From Halorhabdus tiamatea SARL4B (GTDB taxonomy: Archaea; Halobacteriota; Halobacteria; Halobacteriales; Haloarculaceae): a DNA stretch of 64,000 nt. This document shows positions 1-7,506 of the stretch, in pieces (positions within the stretch are counted from its first letter, which is position 1; each line of letters begins with the position of its first letter). The notes under the pieces were generated by a model. That model was given only the letters and a program-made list of their open reading frames with translations, was not told the origin of the DNA and did no database searches. Made by a program: the position numbers and the translations under genes. The stretch spans positions 1,488,001-1,552,000 of the forward strand of contig NC_021921.1 of the NCBI RefSeq assembly GCF_000470655.1, read 5' to 3'.

Positions 1-476
1 CGGACGATCCCGTGGACGGGATACTCCGCGAAGGCGACGGGAATCTCTCGCTCGCGTTCGTAGGCGAGCGCGAGCGCGGCGGCCACCAGCCGCACCGACT
101 GAGGCTCCCAGACCCCGGTTTCCGGTGGAGCCCCGGTGAACACCAGCGACGGCGCGACCGGCTCCTCGAGCACCTTGTGTGCGATCCCGCGACAGTCTCG
201 CCCCTCGAGCAGAACGTCACGACCAGCCGGGTCGACGAGCCCGTCCCAGGCGTCGAGGCTGGCCTTGACTCGGCTCAACCGCGAGCGAAACTGGGTCGGC
301 GTCACGGCGATGGGTTCTTCCGAGAGGTCGGCCTCCAGCAGCCGCGGATACGCGAAGGCGAGGTCGCGCTTGGTCTTGACTTCGGGCGGCACCTCGACGT
401 CGGTCGCGTCCTGCCGCCGGTAGTAGGACTTGCGCGGGCAGTACGCGGCGGTCGCCAGCTCACGGAAGGTGGGCAC
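1..476 (-). CDS. Cas4/Dna2-like PD-(D/E)XK nuclease family protein, 3' end missing
   Basis: The gene is read on the minus strand and runs off the left edge, leaving about 158 codons. It starts at a GTG (474-476). The N-terminus reads PTFRELATAAYCPRKSYYRR, and the CPRK cysteine close to the N-terminus is typical of the Cas4/Dna2 iron-sulfur nuclease fold found as stand-alone proteins in haloarchaea. The start is chosen because a TATA box (499-507) lies 27 bases upstream, as expected for a leaderless transcript. The later Cys cluster and the nuclease motifs would lie outside the window, so nuclease activity cannot be judged. No CRISPR repeats or other cas genes are nearby, so a role in spacer acquisition is unlikely; DNA repair is a guess. 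Confidence 0.6.
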   Translation of the reverse strand, partial: MPTFRELATAAYCPRKSYYRRQDATDVEVPPEVKTKRDLAFAYPRLLEADLSEEPIAVTPTQFRSRLSRVKASLDAWDGLVDPAGRDVLLEGRDCRGIAHKVLEEPVAPSLVFTGAPPETGVWEPQSVRLVAAALALAYEREREIPVAFAEYPVHGIV

Positions 477-498
477 GCCCGGCTCTGGCTCCGGTCAC

Positions 499-507
499 CT
501 ATATAAA
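499..507 (-). promoter_or_regulatory. TATA box for the Cas4-like gene
   Basis: Read on the minus strand the element is TTTATATAG. It is centred 27 bases before the GTG at 476, the spacing that places the transcript start at the start codon. Confidence 0.6.
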
Positions 508-536
508 CGCACGCGGCCAGCTACGCGCCCCGCCTC

Positions 537-1136
537 TCAAAACGAGACGTCTGTCTCGATGTCCGCCGCAGCCTCCTCGAGTCCGTCCTCGGTGGCGTCG
601 GTGGTCAGCGGCTCGGCCAGGTCGGCGTCGGGGATCGCGTCCCGGTAGGCGCTCCGGAAGCGGTGGCTCACGCTTCTGGCTTCGTCTCGAGCCTCGGCGA
701 CCGCCCGGTAGTGCCTGACGGTTTCGAGACCGAGGTCGAACTCCTCGACGATCGCTTCGTTGTCACACTCGCGCAGACGGCGGCGAAAGTCGTCCCACGG
801 GACGGGCGTGTCGGTGTCTGACTCCCGGAAGAGATGTACCTCCAGTCTGGCTTCGACGACCGTCTCCGCTTCGACGTCGAGGGTAGCGGCGAGGTCGGCG
901 TCACTCTTCCCGCGATAGAAGCTCCGGACCAGCTCGACGCGTTGATCGTCGGACAGCGCTGTTTCGAAGCCAAACGTCTCCTCCAGGTCCTCGAGGATCT
1001 CCCGGAGTTTCCCATCGACGCGCTCGTCGTCGATCGGCGAGAGCGTCCCCCGCTCGTCCTCCTGGCGCTCGGTGACGGTGTCGGTTCCGGCGACTTCCTC
1101 GAAGAGTTCACGGAGTTCGTCTGTCTTCTCGCCCAT
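537..1136 (-). CDS. cmi4: Conditioned medium-induced protein 4 homologue
   Basis: This is a 199-residue acidic protein. It begins MGEKTDELRELFEEVAGTD, continues with VTERQEDERGTL and ends in ETDVSF, which matches my recollection of the haloarchaeal CMI4 family over its full length. The middle (residues about 60-165) is predicted helical, with two helix-turn-helix-like stretches around DLAATLDVEAETVVEARL and EFDLGLETVRHYRAV, so a nucleic-acid-binding role is plausible but unproven. A longer open frame reaches 1442, but its extra N-terminus is Ser/Arg-rich antisense of prs and was rejected. It lies 67 bases downstream of prs on the same strand. The family name refers to induction by conditioned medium in haloarchaea; the biochemical function is not known. 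Confidence 0.75.
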   Translation of the reverse strand: MGEKTDELRELFEEVAGTDTVTERQEDERGTLSPIDDERVDGKLREILEDLEETFGFETALSDDQRVELVRSFYRGKSDADLAATLDVEAETVVEARLEVHLFRESDTDTPVPWDDFRRRLRECDNEAIVEEFDLGLETVRHYRAVAEARDEARSVSHRFRSAYRDAIPDADLAEPLTTDATEDGLEEAAADIETDVSF

Positions 1137-1203
1137 TCGGACCTGCGTTTGGGCGTCGCGAGCAATGTAGGTGTCGGTCGACGTGACGGTTCGCGGGACA
1201 GCC

Positions 1204-2043
1204 CTACAGCGCCGCCGCCAGCGCCGGCGCGACGCTGACGTCGCTGATGACACGCTCGAGCGTGTCAGTCCCGTAGACGGATTCGGCACCGACGCGGGCG
1301 ATCTTGCTGAGTGCGCCGGTCGCGAACACCGGGTGGACGCAGGTCGCGAAGATTCGCTCGGCGTCGCCATCGGCGACCACCGCGACAGAACCGGACATCG
1401 TCGAACCGGTGCCGACGACGTCGTCGACCACGACGACGTCACGGCCCGCGAGCGTCGTCTCGGTCGGTGCCGGACGTTCGCCGTCTGCCGGCTCGGTCAG
1501 ATGATCGCTGTCGCCAGTGCCGTAGGCGTCCCGGACGCCCTCGGCCAGCGGGGCGGCCGCGGCGTCCGTCCCCAGAAACAGCGGGTCGGTGAGGTCTTCG
1601 GGCAGCGGTTCAGCCAGCCGCGGCGCGCCGTCGATCACTGTCGTCGGCACGTCGAAGAACGATTCGACGCCGTTCTCGTGTGGTGTGACTGTCAGCACGC
1701 GGTCGGTTCCGGTCGAGATCGCGCGCGCGGCGGCCCGCGTCGAGATGATCTCGCCGGGCTCGAAGGTCTGGTCCTGGCGCGCATATCCCATGTACGGCAG
1801 GACCGTGACGACTTCGTCGGCCCCGGCCTGGCGGGCGGCGTCCTGCAACTGGAGGAGTTCGATGTGGGCGTCACTCGAGACCGTCGAGGCGACGATGATC
1901 GCCCGCTCGTCGATCGGTTCGGTGACGGTGACGTGGAGTTCGCCGTCGGGAAAGCGCTTGGTCGTGGTCGCACCGAGCGATTCCCCGAGTTCGTCCGCGA
2001 GTCTCGCAGCGAGGGTCTGTGAGGCCGACCCGCTGAGGATCAT
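1204..2043 (-). CDS. prs: Ribose-phosphate pyrophosphokinase
   Basis: A 279-residue enzyme that makes PRPP from ribose 5-phosphate and ATP, feeding purine, pyrimidine and histidine synthesis in the cytoplasm. The N-terminal half carries KRFPDGELHV and LPYMGYARQDQ (the ribose-phosphate and ATP region). The C-terminal half has the PRPP-binding loop VVVVDDVVGTGST at about residues 203-215. The length is that of the short archaeal form. ATG at 2043 is chosen because MILSGSASQTLA aligns with family N-termini; an in-frame extension upstream is Arg/Ser-rich and non-coding in character. It is third in a minus-strand series (pyruvate-kinase-like, beta-propeller, prs, cmi4). hisG, a PRPP user, lies elsewhere in the window. 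Confidence 0.95.
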   Translation of the reverse strand: MILSGSASQTLAARLADELGESLGATTTKRFPDGELHVTVTEPIDERAIIVASTVSSDAHIELLQLQDAARQAGADEVVTVLPYMGYARQDQTFEPGEIISTRAAARAISTGTDRVLTVTPHENGVESFFDVPTTVIDGAPRLAEPLPEDLTDPLFLGTDAAAAPLAEGVRDAYGTGDSDHLTEPADGERPAPTETTLAGRDVVVVDDVVGTGSTMSGSVAVVADGDAERIFATCVHPVFATGALSKIARVGAESVYGTDTLERVISDVSVAPALAAAL

Positions 2044-2119
2044 ATCTACTCTCAGGCGACGGGTCCTAAACCCGTTTTCGATCTCGCCGATTCGTCGCTC
2101 CACGGCGATCGGGCGTCCC

Positions 2120-2950
2120 TCACGCCTCGGCGACGGCGAGCCCGGAGACGTCCTCGAGCCCGAGCGATCGCGTTCGCCAGCCTTCTGCGCCGTCTTTAGC
2201 CGCCGCCGGATCGACCAGGATCGTCCCCGCCCCGGTGACTGCAACGATTCCGCCGGCGTAGCCGACATCGACGATCCGCTCGTCGATCGGTGATTCCCGG
2301 CGCGTCCACACGCCGTCGTCGTCGGTGCCACCCTCGTACTCGTAGAGCCCGGCCGCCCCGACCGCGTGGGCGCGTTCGCCGTCGGTCGCGATCGCCTGGA
2401 CGTCCCCGGCCGTCTCCTGGATCCATTCACCGTCGACGTACCGATAGACGCCGTCGGCGTTCGCGGCCAGGACCGTCTCGCCCGCCGCGACGTCTCTGGC
2501 TGTCGGGAGTCCGGTGCCTTCGAGCCCGTCGTCGCCGACCCGATAGACACCGTCGCCGGCAGCCAGCCACCCGCCGTCGATGGCGTGGGCGTCCGCGACG
2601 CTACCGAGCGCTCGCCACTCTTCGGCTTCCTCGTCGAGTCGAGCGACCGCCCCGTCCGGGTCGGCCGCGATCACCCCGTCGCCAGATCCGACTGCGACAG
2701 CCGGACCGAAGTCGGTCGCCGCGAAGGATTCGCCGCCGTCGATGCTTCGATAGACGTCCTCGTCAGTTGCGATCAGTACCGAACCGTCACCGGTCGCGAT
2801 GTCCCGGACGGCCCCGCGCCGGAGGAGCCTGAACCGGCCGACGCGGTCGTCGGAGACGGCCACGAGCGTCAGGCCGAGCGGCGACCCGACGTAGACGTCG
2901 GTCTTGGCCCGGCGGTCGGCGTAGATCCGGTCTTCTGCCATCTCGCCCAT
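2120..2950 (-). CDS. Beta-propeller protein of the HVO_0234 type
   Basis: A 276-residue cytoplasmic protein with no signal peptide. About six degenerate repeats of roughly 40 residues follow a pattern such as VLIATDEDVYRSIDGGESF, GGWLAAGDGVYRVGDDG and TVLAANADGVYRYVDGEW, which is typical of a beta-propeller with Asp-box-like turns. The family is conserved in haloarchaea next to prs; no activity is known to me. Two starts are possible in frame, ATG at 2950 (used) or ATG at 2941 (MAEDRIYADRR); the choice changes three residues. The stop is 76 bases before prs on the same strand, so co-transcription with prs is likely. Confidence 0.75.
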   Translation of the reverse strand: MGEMAEDRIYADRRAKTDVYVGSPLGLTLVAVSDDRVGRFRLLRRGAVRDIATGDGSVLIATDEDVYRSIDGGESFAATDFGPAVAVGSGDGVIAADPDGAVARLDEEAEEWRALGSVADAHAIDGGWLAAGDGVYRVGDDGLEGTGLPTARDVAAGETVLAANADGVYRYVDGEWIQETAGDVQAIATDGERAHAVGAAGLYEYEGGTDDDGVWTRRESPIDERIVDVGYAGGIVAVTGAGTILVDPAAAKDGAEGWRTRSLGLEDVSGLAVAEA

Positions 2951-3023
2951 GTCGGAGAACCGGTCGGCGTCGGCAAACGTGTATCGACTGCGGCCTGGAA
3001 GCAGCTACCCCGAGAAGTCCCAC

Positions 3024-3581
3024 TCACCAGTAGACGAGGTTCTCGGCTTCGGCCGGCTTTCCGACCACGTCGAGGACGCGCGCGTCGAAGAAGTCCCGGG
3101 TGTTGGCCGCCCGGACGAGGAGTGCGGTGTCCGCGCCGCTGCCGGTACCGGCGATCGAGAGCACGCGCGCACCGCTGTCGACCAGCCCGGCGTCACACGC
3201 CATCAAGGGGCTCTCCACGGCGACTTTCGTGCCTTGCCCGAACAGCCGGAGCACGTCGGCGATCACCTCGTGAGTCGAGTAGCCGCCGCGCTCGGCGATC
3301 GCCGACCCGACGTTGCTGAAGGCCATCGGCCCCACGAAGACGTCGCCGCCGGCGGCCTCGATCGCCTCGACGTGGTCGGCGTCGAGTTCCTGCTCGTTCT
3401 CCTCGTCGAAGCCGTACGAATGCCCGACGACCACGAGGTCTTCGCCGAAGCGCTCGGCTGCTTTCGCGCCTGTCTCGCCCGACGTTGAGGCGACACAGAC
3501 GGCGTCGACGTCCTGATCTTCGGCGTACGTTTTCGCCCGGTCGAGTAACTCCTCGGTGTCTATCTCGTCTGTGCGGATCAT
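3024..3581 (-). CDS. Pyruvate kinase C-terminal-domain-like protein
   Basis: A 185-residue stand-alone protein resembling the alpha/beta C-terminal domain of pyruvate kinase, without the catalytic barrel. Visible landmarks are VDAVCVASTSGETGAKAAERF near the N-terminus, DLVVVGHSYGF, and GGDVFVGPMAFSNVGSAI. The start ATG (3579-3581) gives MIRTDEIDTEELL. The open frame extends to 3863, but the extra 94 residues are rich in Cys, Pro, His and Arg and look non-coding. In pyruvate kinase this domain binds effectors; here the ligand is unknown. It is the first gene of a minus-strand series that continues into the propeller gene and prs. Confidence 0.75.
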   Translation of the reverse strand: MIRTDEIDTEELLDRAKTYAEDQDVDAVCVASTSGETGAKAAERFGEDLVVVGHSYGFDEENEQELDADHVEAIEAAGGDVFVGPMAFSNVGSAIAERGGYSTHEVIADVLRLFGQGTKVAVESPLMACDAGLVDSGARVLSIAGTGSGADTALLVRAANTRDFFDARVLDVVGKPAEAENLVYW

Positions 3582-3939
3582 CGTCCGGACCGTCTCGCGC
3601 CTGTTCGGAGTGCTTTTCGGCTCGTCAGCGACCGCTCTGCAAAAGGTCTGTTTCGCGTGGATCAACTGGACATTCGATTTCGTGTGCGTTCCGATCCGAC
3701 ACGTTCGATCACCTGTCTGTGGAGTCGTCGATAGCGCACCGCTGGCGGCCGCGTATGGCGGTATCAGGGGGTCACAGATATGTGTGGCATGGTACCGATG
3801 GTCGTTCGAGGCGAAACAGGGGGGTTCGCGACCGGTCGGGTCGCTGACGGGTGTCAGACGCATGGCTGACCCGGGGTGACCCGTGAGCGTCTCTCCGAGC
3901 CGAAAGGTTCAGAGACGTGGGGGGCGAGGGTGTGAGACG
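3582..3939. other. Divergent intergenic region
   Basis: 358 bases lie between the divergently read pyruvate-kinase-like gene and the MATE gene. Open frames here (both strands) have non-haloarchaeal composition and no recognisable product. It must hold both promoters, but I see only weak TATA-like elements, the best on the minus strand around 3598-3606 (GAAAAGCA). No tRNA, stable hairpin or repeat was noticed. Confidence 0.5.
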
Positions 3940-5403
3940 ATGGGGCTACGCGATCGACTTCGTCGCGCGCTCCGGACGTTTCCGGCCGGGCTCGCCCGGT
4001 TGGGGCTGCTCGAGCGACAGCCGGCTACCGAGGCGCTGGACCTGGCCGCGCCGGTGATGGTGACCGGCGCGTTGCGGGTGCTGTTGCGGATGGCCGACTT
4101 CATGATGGTCGGCATCGCGCTCGGGGACGCCGCCATCGCCGGCCTGGAGTTCGGCTTTCAGTACTTCTTCATCGGCTTCGGGCTCTCGCTGGCGGTCACG
4201 AGCGGGACGATCAGTGTCGTCTCCCGATTGAAGGGGGCCGACCGTCACGCACGGGCAGACCTGGCGGTCAAACAGTCGCTGTGGCTGGCCCTGGCGATTT
4301 CGCTGCCGTTGACCGCCATCGCGTGGGTGTTCGCCGAGCCACTGGTCGGGCTGTTGACGGGCGATCCAGTGGCGATCGACCTCGGGGGGACGTACCTCCG
4401 ACTCGTCATGCTCGCGTTGCCGTTCCGGTTTTTCAGTATGGTCGCCTCACGCGCGCTGGCCGGCGGCGCGGACACCGAGACGCCGATGTACGTCCGGCTG
4501 CTTACGCTGCCGACCAACATCGCACTCAACGCCGTCCTGATATTCGGGCTCGGTCCCGCCCCGCGGCTGGGGATCGCCGGCGCAGCCCTCGGGACGGTGA
4601 TCGCCAACGCTGTCGCCGCGGCGGTCTTTTTCGGCCTTCTGGTCTCCGGGCGGTTCACCGTCGCACTCCGGCCCGGTGGCCGACAGGTCGATCTCGGCCT
4701 CGTCGCCGAGATCGTCCGCGTCGCCGCGCCACTTGCGGGGATGCGCCTCCTCCAGACGTTCGGCCGGTTTCCGTTCCTGTTTGTCCTGGGCGTGCTCGGG
4801 ACGCCCGTGGTCGCCGCTTACGCCATCGGCCGGCGGGCGATCATGCTGGCGATGATGCCGGCCTGGGGGTATGCGACGGCGGCGAGCACCCTCGTCGGGC
4901 AGGCCATCGGCCGGGGCGAGGACAGCGAGGCGACGGGTTACGGCTGGCAGACGCTCCGAATCGCACTGGCGACCCAGCTTCCGGTGGCTGCCTTGCTCGT
5001 GATCGCCGCCCGTCCCATCGCGCTCGCCTTCGGCACCGAACACGTCGGACTGACAGTCACGTTCGTCCGGGTGTTCGGGCTCGCCGTCGCCGGCTTCTCG
5101 GTTTCACGGACGATGCGGGGGAGCCTGCGTGGCGCGGGCGACACGCGCTGGCCGCTCTACGGGACGACCCTCGGAACCTACGCCGTCCGGCTCCCGATCG
5201 CTGCCCTGGCGCTGCCGGCGGGCTACGCGATCACTGTCGCCGGCGTGTCGATCCCGATCGGGCTGGGACTCGGGCTCCCGGCCGTGTTCGTCGCCATCGT
5301 CGCCGACTTCTACGTCCGGGCCGTCGTCAATACCGGCCGCTTCCGGAGCGGAGCTTGGCAGGCTGTCGCCCGCCAGTCGGGTGTGGGTGCCGGCGACGAT
5401 TGA
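3940..5403 (+). CDS. MATE family multidrug/organic cation efflux transporter
   Basis: A 487-residue integral membrane protein with about twelve hydrophobic segments in two six-helix halves, as expected for MATE exporters, which drive drug or metabolite efflux with H+ or Na+. Diagnostic stretches include APVMVTGALRVLLRMADFMM in helix 1, ALAGGADTETPMYVRL between the halves, and RGSLRGAGDTRWPLYGT in the second half, the duplicated RG.GDT motif of the family. ATG at 3940 is preferred because GGGGCGAGGG lies just upstream; an in-frame GTG-type start at 3883 would add 19 basic residues. The substrate cannot be told from sequence. It is not part of an obvious operon. Confidence 0.9.
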   Translation: MGLRDRLRRALRTFPAGLARLGLLERQPATEALDLAAPVMVTGALRVLLRMADFMMVGIALGDAAIAGLEFGFQYFFIGFGLSLAVTSGTISVVSRLKGADRHARADLAVKQSLWLALAISLPLTAIAWVFAEPLVGLLTGDPVAIDLGGTYLRLVMLALPFRFFSMVASRALAGGADTETPMYVRLLTLPTNIALNAVLIFGLGPAPRLGIAGAALGTVIANAVAAAVFFGLLVSGRFTVALRPGGRQVDLGLVAEIVRVAAPLAGMRLLQTFGRFPFLFVLGVLGTPVVAAYAIGRRAIMLAMMPAWGYATAASTLVGQAIGRGEDSEATGYGWQTLRIALATQLPVAALLVIAARPIALAFGTEHVGLTVTFVRVFGLAVAGFSVSRTMRGSLRGAGDTRWPLYGTTLGTYAVRLPIAALALPAGYAITVAGVSIPIGLGLGLPAVFVAIVADFYVRAVVNTGRFRSGAWQAVARQSGVGAGDD

Positions 5404-5415
5404 CCGCACCCCGGC

Positions 5416-5423
5416 TATTTTAT
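5416..5423 (+). promoter_or_regulatory. TATA box of the 30-residue membrane peptide
   Basis: TATTTTAT is centred about 27 bases before the ATG at 5447, which fits a leaderless transcript. It lies just after the MATE stop codon, so the small gene probably has its own promoter. Confidence 0.5.
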
Positions 5424-5446
5424 GGGTTCCTGCTGTAGCGCCTCCT

Positions 5447-5539
5447 ATGAGCACTGCAACGAAGATCGTCCTCGGTACGGTCGGCCTCTCGGCGCTCGGC
5501 GCGCTCGCCCTCATCGTGAACACCGCCCTGGCCGGTTGA
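5447..5539 (+). CDS. Small single-pass membrane peptide (30 residues)
   Basis: A short ORF begins MSTATKIVLGTVGLSALG and continues with a hydrophobic stretch that includes ALALIVNTALAG before TGA. Residues 6-27 form one predicted transmembrane helix rich in small residues. Support for it being real is the leaderless promoter 27 bases upstream, the GC-rich third codon positions and the clean membrane-helix character. I do not recognise the family. It could be a small membrane regulator or a subunit of a larger complex; neither can be told from sequence. Confidence 0.5.
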   Translation: MSTATKIVLGTVGLSALGALALIVNTALAG

Positions 5540-5721
5540 GACGTCGCGAGAGTGGTCCGGAATCTCCGTGAGTCGCCGCCGTCGCACTCTCCGAAACGCG
5601 TGCTGTCTGGTCCTGAAACGTTCTTCTACGATTCTCCGAAAAACTGACTGCACATTCGGTATCGAACGCGGTCGTTACGTGTCTGTCGCGATTCCTCGTC
5701 GAATTTCGCACTGACAGAAAG

Positions 5722-5731
5722 ACTTATATTG
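5722..5731 (+). promoter_or_regulatory. Orphan TATA-like element
   Basis: ACTTATATTG stands in a GC-rich background. A transcript would begin near 5753, just before GGAGGTGA and a stable hairpin, with no protein gene directly behind it. Confidence 0.45.
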
Positions 5732-6034
5732 TGACGAGTGTCAACAATACTCATACGGAGGTGAGCCATCTACACACGAACGCCCGCTGAGTGCCGGTCC
5801 GTGCGGATGGCTCGTCAGGTCCGTCCCGCGGTCCGGCAGTCGATATGGCCGTTCCGTCCACCGAGTATCGAGCGCACTGCCACCTGCACGCCAATCGAGT
5901 CCTGTTCTGTCCCGGAACGGGCTGATGCCGTCTCCGAACCGGTGTCCCCCATCTCCGGCGAGCCTGTCTACTCGTGTCAGCTGGGGTTTTCCGCCTGTGA
6001 ACTCTCGACTGCGTCGCTTGCAGCGAAGGGAGCG

Positions 6035-6040
6035 TTTTTA
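6035..6040 (+). promoter_or_regulatory. TATA-like element of the TrkA-N gene
   Basis: TTTTTA is centred about 27 bases before ATG 6065, in a GC-rich context, supporting that start as leaderless. Confidence 0.4.
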
Positions 6041-6064
6041 GGTGTGGTGGCACATCACACAGAT

Positions 6065-6733
6065 ATGGAATTCGTCATCGTGGGATTCGGTCGCGTGGGG
6101 ATGCGAACCGCCCGGGTGTTGGCTGAGGAGGGCCACGACGTGACGATCGTCGAGGTCGACGCGACGAAGGCCGAGCGTGCGCGCGAGGAAGGGTTCGAGA
6201 CTGTCCGCGGGGACTGCAACGACGAGGATGTCTTAGAAGCGGCCGGGATCGCCACCGCCGACGCCATCGCGGGGCTGACCGGCGACCTCAACGCCAACTT
6301 CGCGGCGTGTATGGTCGGGAAACACCACGGCGCGCGGACGGTGTTGCGCATCGACGAGGACTACCGCCAGGAACTCTACGAGAAGTACGCCAGCGACGTC
6401 GACGAGGTGATCTATCCCGAACGCCTCGGCGCGGCCGGCGCGAAGACGGCGCTGCTCGGCGGCGATTTCAACGTCCTGGCGGACCTGACTGAGGACCTCA
6501 CGGTCGCTTCGATCCGGATTCCCGAGGGGTCGCCCGCCGTCGGGACTCGCGTGGTCACGCTCGATCTGCCGGGCGACGCCCAGGTGTACGCCCACGGTCG
6601 GGACGACGAACCGATGTCGATCCCGCTGCCGCGGGCGACGATTCAGGCCGGCGACCGGATCGCGATCACCGCTCCGCCGGACCGCGTCGCGGACGTCCGT
6701 GCCAGCCTCGCGGCTGCGGAATCGCCCGCCTGA
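6065..6733 (+). CDS. TrkA-N/TrkA-C potassium channel regulatory protein
   Basis: A 222-residue cytoplasmic protein. The N-terminal Rossmann RCK domain is shown by MEFVIVGFGRVGMRTARVL, with the GxGxxG nucleotide loop, and by the acidic end of the second strand (DVTIVEVD). A TrkA-C domain follows from about residue 140 (LTVASIRIPEGSPAVGTRV to IQAGDRIAITAPP). Such proteins gate K+ channels or Trk transporters in response to NAD(H) or other nucleotides, important for a cell that balances salt with K+. No channel gene is adjacent. ATG at 6065 is favoured by a TTTTTA element 27 bases upstream; the frame is open further upstream but the sequence there is non-coding in style. A second TrkA-C protein is at 20095. 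Confidence 0.85.
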   Translation: MEFVIVGFGRVGMRTARVLAEEGHDVTIVEVDATKAERAREEGFETVRGDCNDEDVLEAAGIATADAIAGLTGDLNANFAACMVGKHHGARTVLRIDEDYRQELYEKYASDVDEVIYPERLGAAGAKTALLGGDFNVLADLTEDLTVASIRIPEGSPAVGTRVVTLDLPGDAQVYAHGRDDEPMSIPLPRATIQAGDRIAITAPPDRVADVRASLAAAESPA

Positions 6734-6921
6734 TTCGCCGGCTGTCGGCGTCACTCGACCGGACCGAAAATGGGTGCCCGGGCGCGCTGTGGGAGGATGG
6801 GAAAGAACGACGCGGTCGTCGGTGCGCGCCCACGAGGTGTGTAGCCGTCTCCACACTTAAAACTGCGTCAGACGACTGCACGACGGCGGTCTCTTTTGGC
6901 ATCAGGCCCGGAGCGGTTCGC

Positions 6922-7380
6922 TCACTCCTCGACCTCGAGTTCGAACTGTTCGTGTTCGACAGCGGCGTTGAGGACGACGCTGGTGTTGGATTCGAGGATC
7001 TCCGGGTCGGTGAGTAAGCTCTTGATCTCGGCGTTCATGTCGTCTGTGTCGGCGAACTTCCCGATCGCGATGATATCGTAATCGCCGGTGACCTCGTAGA
7101 CGCTGATCATCTGTTCGTGTTCGCGGAGACTGTCGGTGACGTCCGGGAGCGCACTCCCTTCGACCTTGAGCTGGAGGATCGCCGTCACGTCGTAGCCGAT
7201 CTTGTCGTAGTCGACCTTCGGCGTATAGCCCTCGATGATCCCCTCCTCTTCGAGCGTCGAGAGGTGATTCGAGACGGTGGTCACCGAGACGTCGAGGTCG
7301 TCGGCGAGGCTGCGGAGACTCGCACGGCCGTCGTCGAGTAGCGCATTGATGAGCTTGCGGTCGAGATTTTCGTACGTCAT
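6922..7380 (-). CDS. lrp: Lrp/AsnC family transcription regulator
   Basis: A 152-residue regulator. The N-terminal winged helix (residues about 4-55) includes [20 protein letters not shown] and [19 protein letters not shown], the recognition helix. The C-terminal RAM ligand-binding domain covers about residues 62-150 ([32 protein letters not shown]). It is divergent from glnA, the pairing known in haloarchaea, where Lrp affects glutamine synthetase and amino-acid metabolism; direct control of glnA here is inference. An AT-rich element at 7405-7417 is the probable promoter. Confidence 0.92.
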   Translation of the reverse strand: MTYENLDRKLINALLDDGRASLRSLADDLDVSVTTVSNHLSTLEEEGIIEGYTPKVDYDKIGYDVTAILQLKVEGSALPDVTDSLREHEQMISVYEVTGDYDIIAIGKFADTDDMNAEIKSLLTDPEILESNTSVVLNAAVEHEQFELEVEE

Positions 7381-7468
7381 TGGACTGAATCAGGCGTCCC
7401 TCCCATTAGAATTTTACGAACATCCAATTCCTGGCCGGGAGCGGAAGATTTGCGCAGATCGGCAGGGC

Positions 7469-7475
7469 TTTTATA
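7469..7475 (+). promoter_or_regulatory. glnA promoter TATA box
   Basis: TTTTATA lies 35 bases before ATG 7507, giving a transcript with a leader of about 8 bases. The lrp start and its own AT-rich element are within 100 bases, so the two divergent promoters could share operator sites. Confidence 0.55.
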
Positions 7476-7506
7476 CCGGGCGCATTTCCTCCATGTGACG
7501 AGAAAG

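Larger units (their letters stand above)
5540..6064. other. 525-base region without a convincing gene; contains an orphan promoter and hairpin
   Basis: Open frames in this stretch do not look like haloarchaeal proteins. A good TATA-like element (5722-5731) is followed at the expected distance by a perfect Shine-Dalgarno-like GGAGGTGA (5757-5764). An 8-bp stem follows (GAGCCATC at 5763-5770 with GATGGCTC at 5806-5813). The only ORF directly behind the promoter is nine codons, from GTG at 5761 to TGA at 5788-5790. A T run at 6035-6039 doubles as the likely TATA element of the next gene. A small RNA or a leader transcript is the best reading. Confidence 0.4.

Noticed and set aside
12-506. Plus-strand open frame of 164 residues
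   Set aside because: It is antisense to the Cas4-like gene, Arg/Gly-rich and without family resemblance.
5751-6053. Minus-strand frame of 100 residues in the gap before the TrkA-N gene
   Set aside because: It is Arg/Thr/Gln-rich and non-acidic, with no promoter at a suitable distance.
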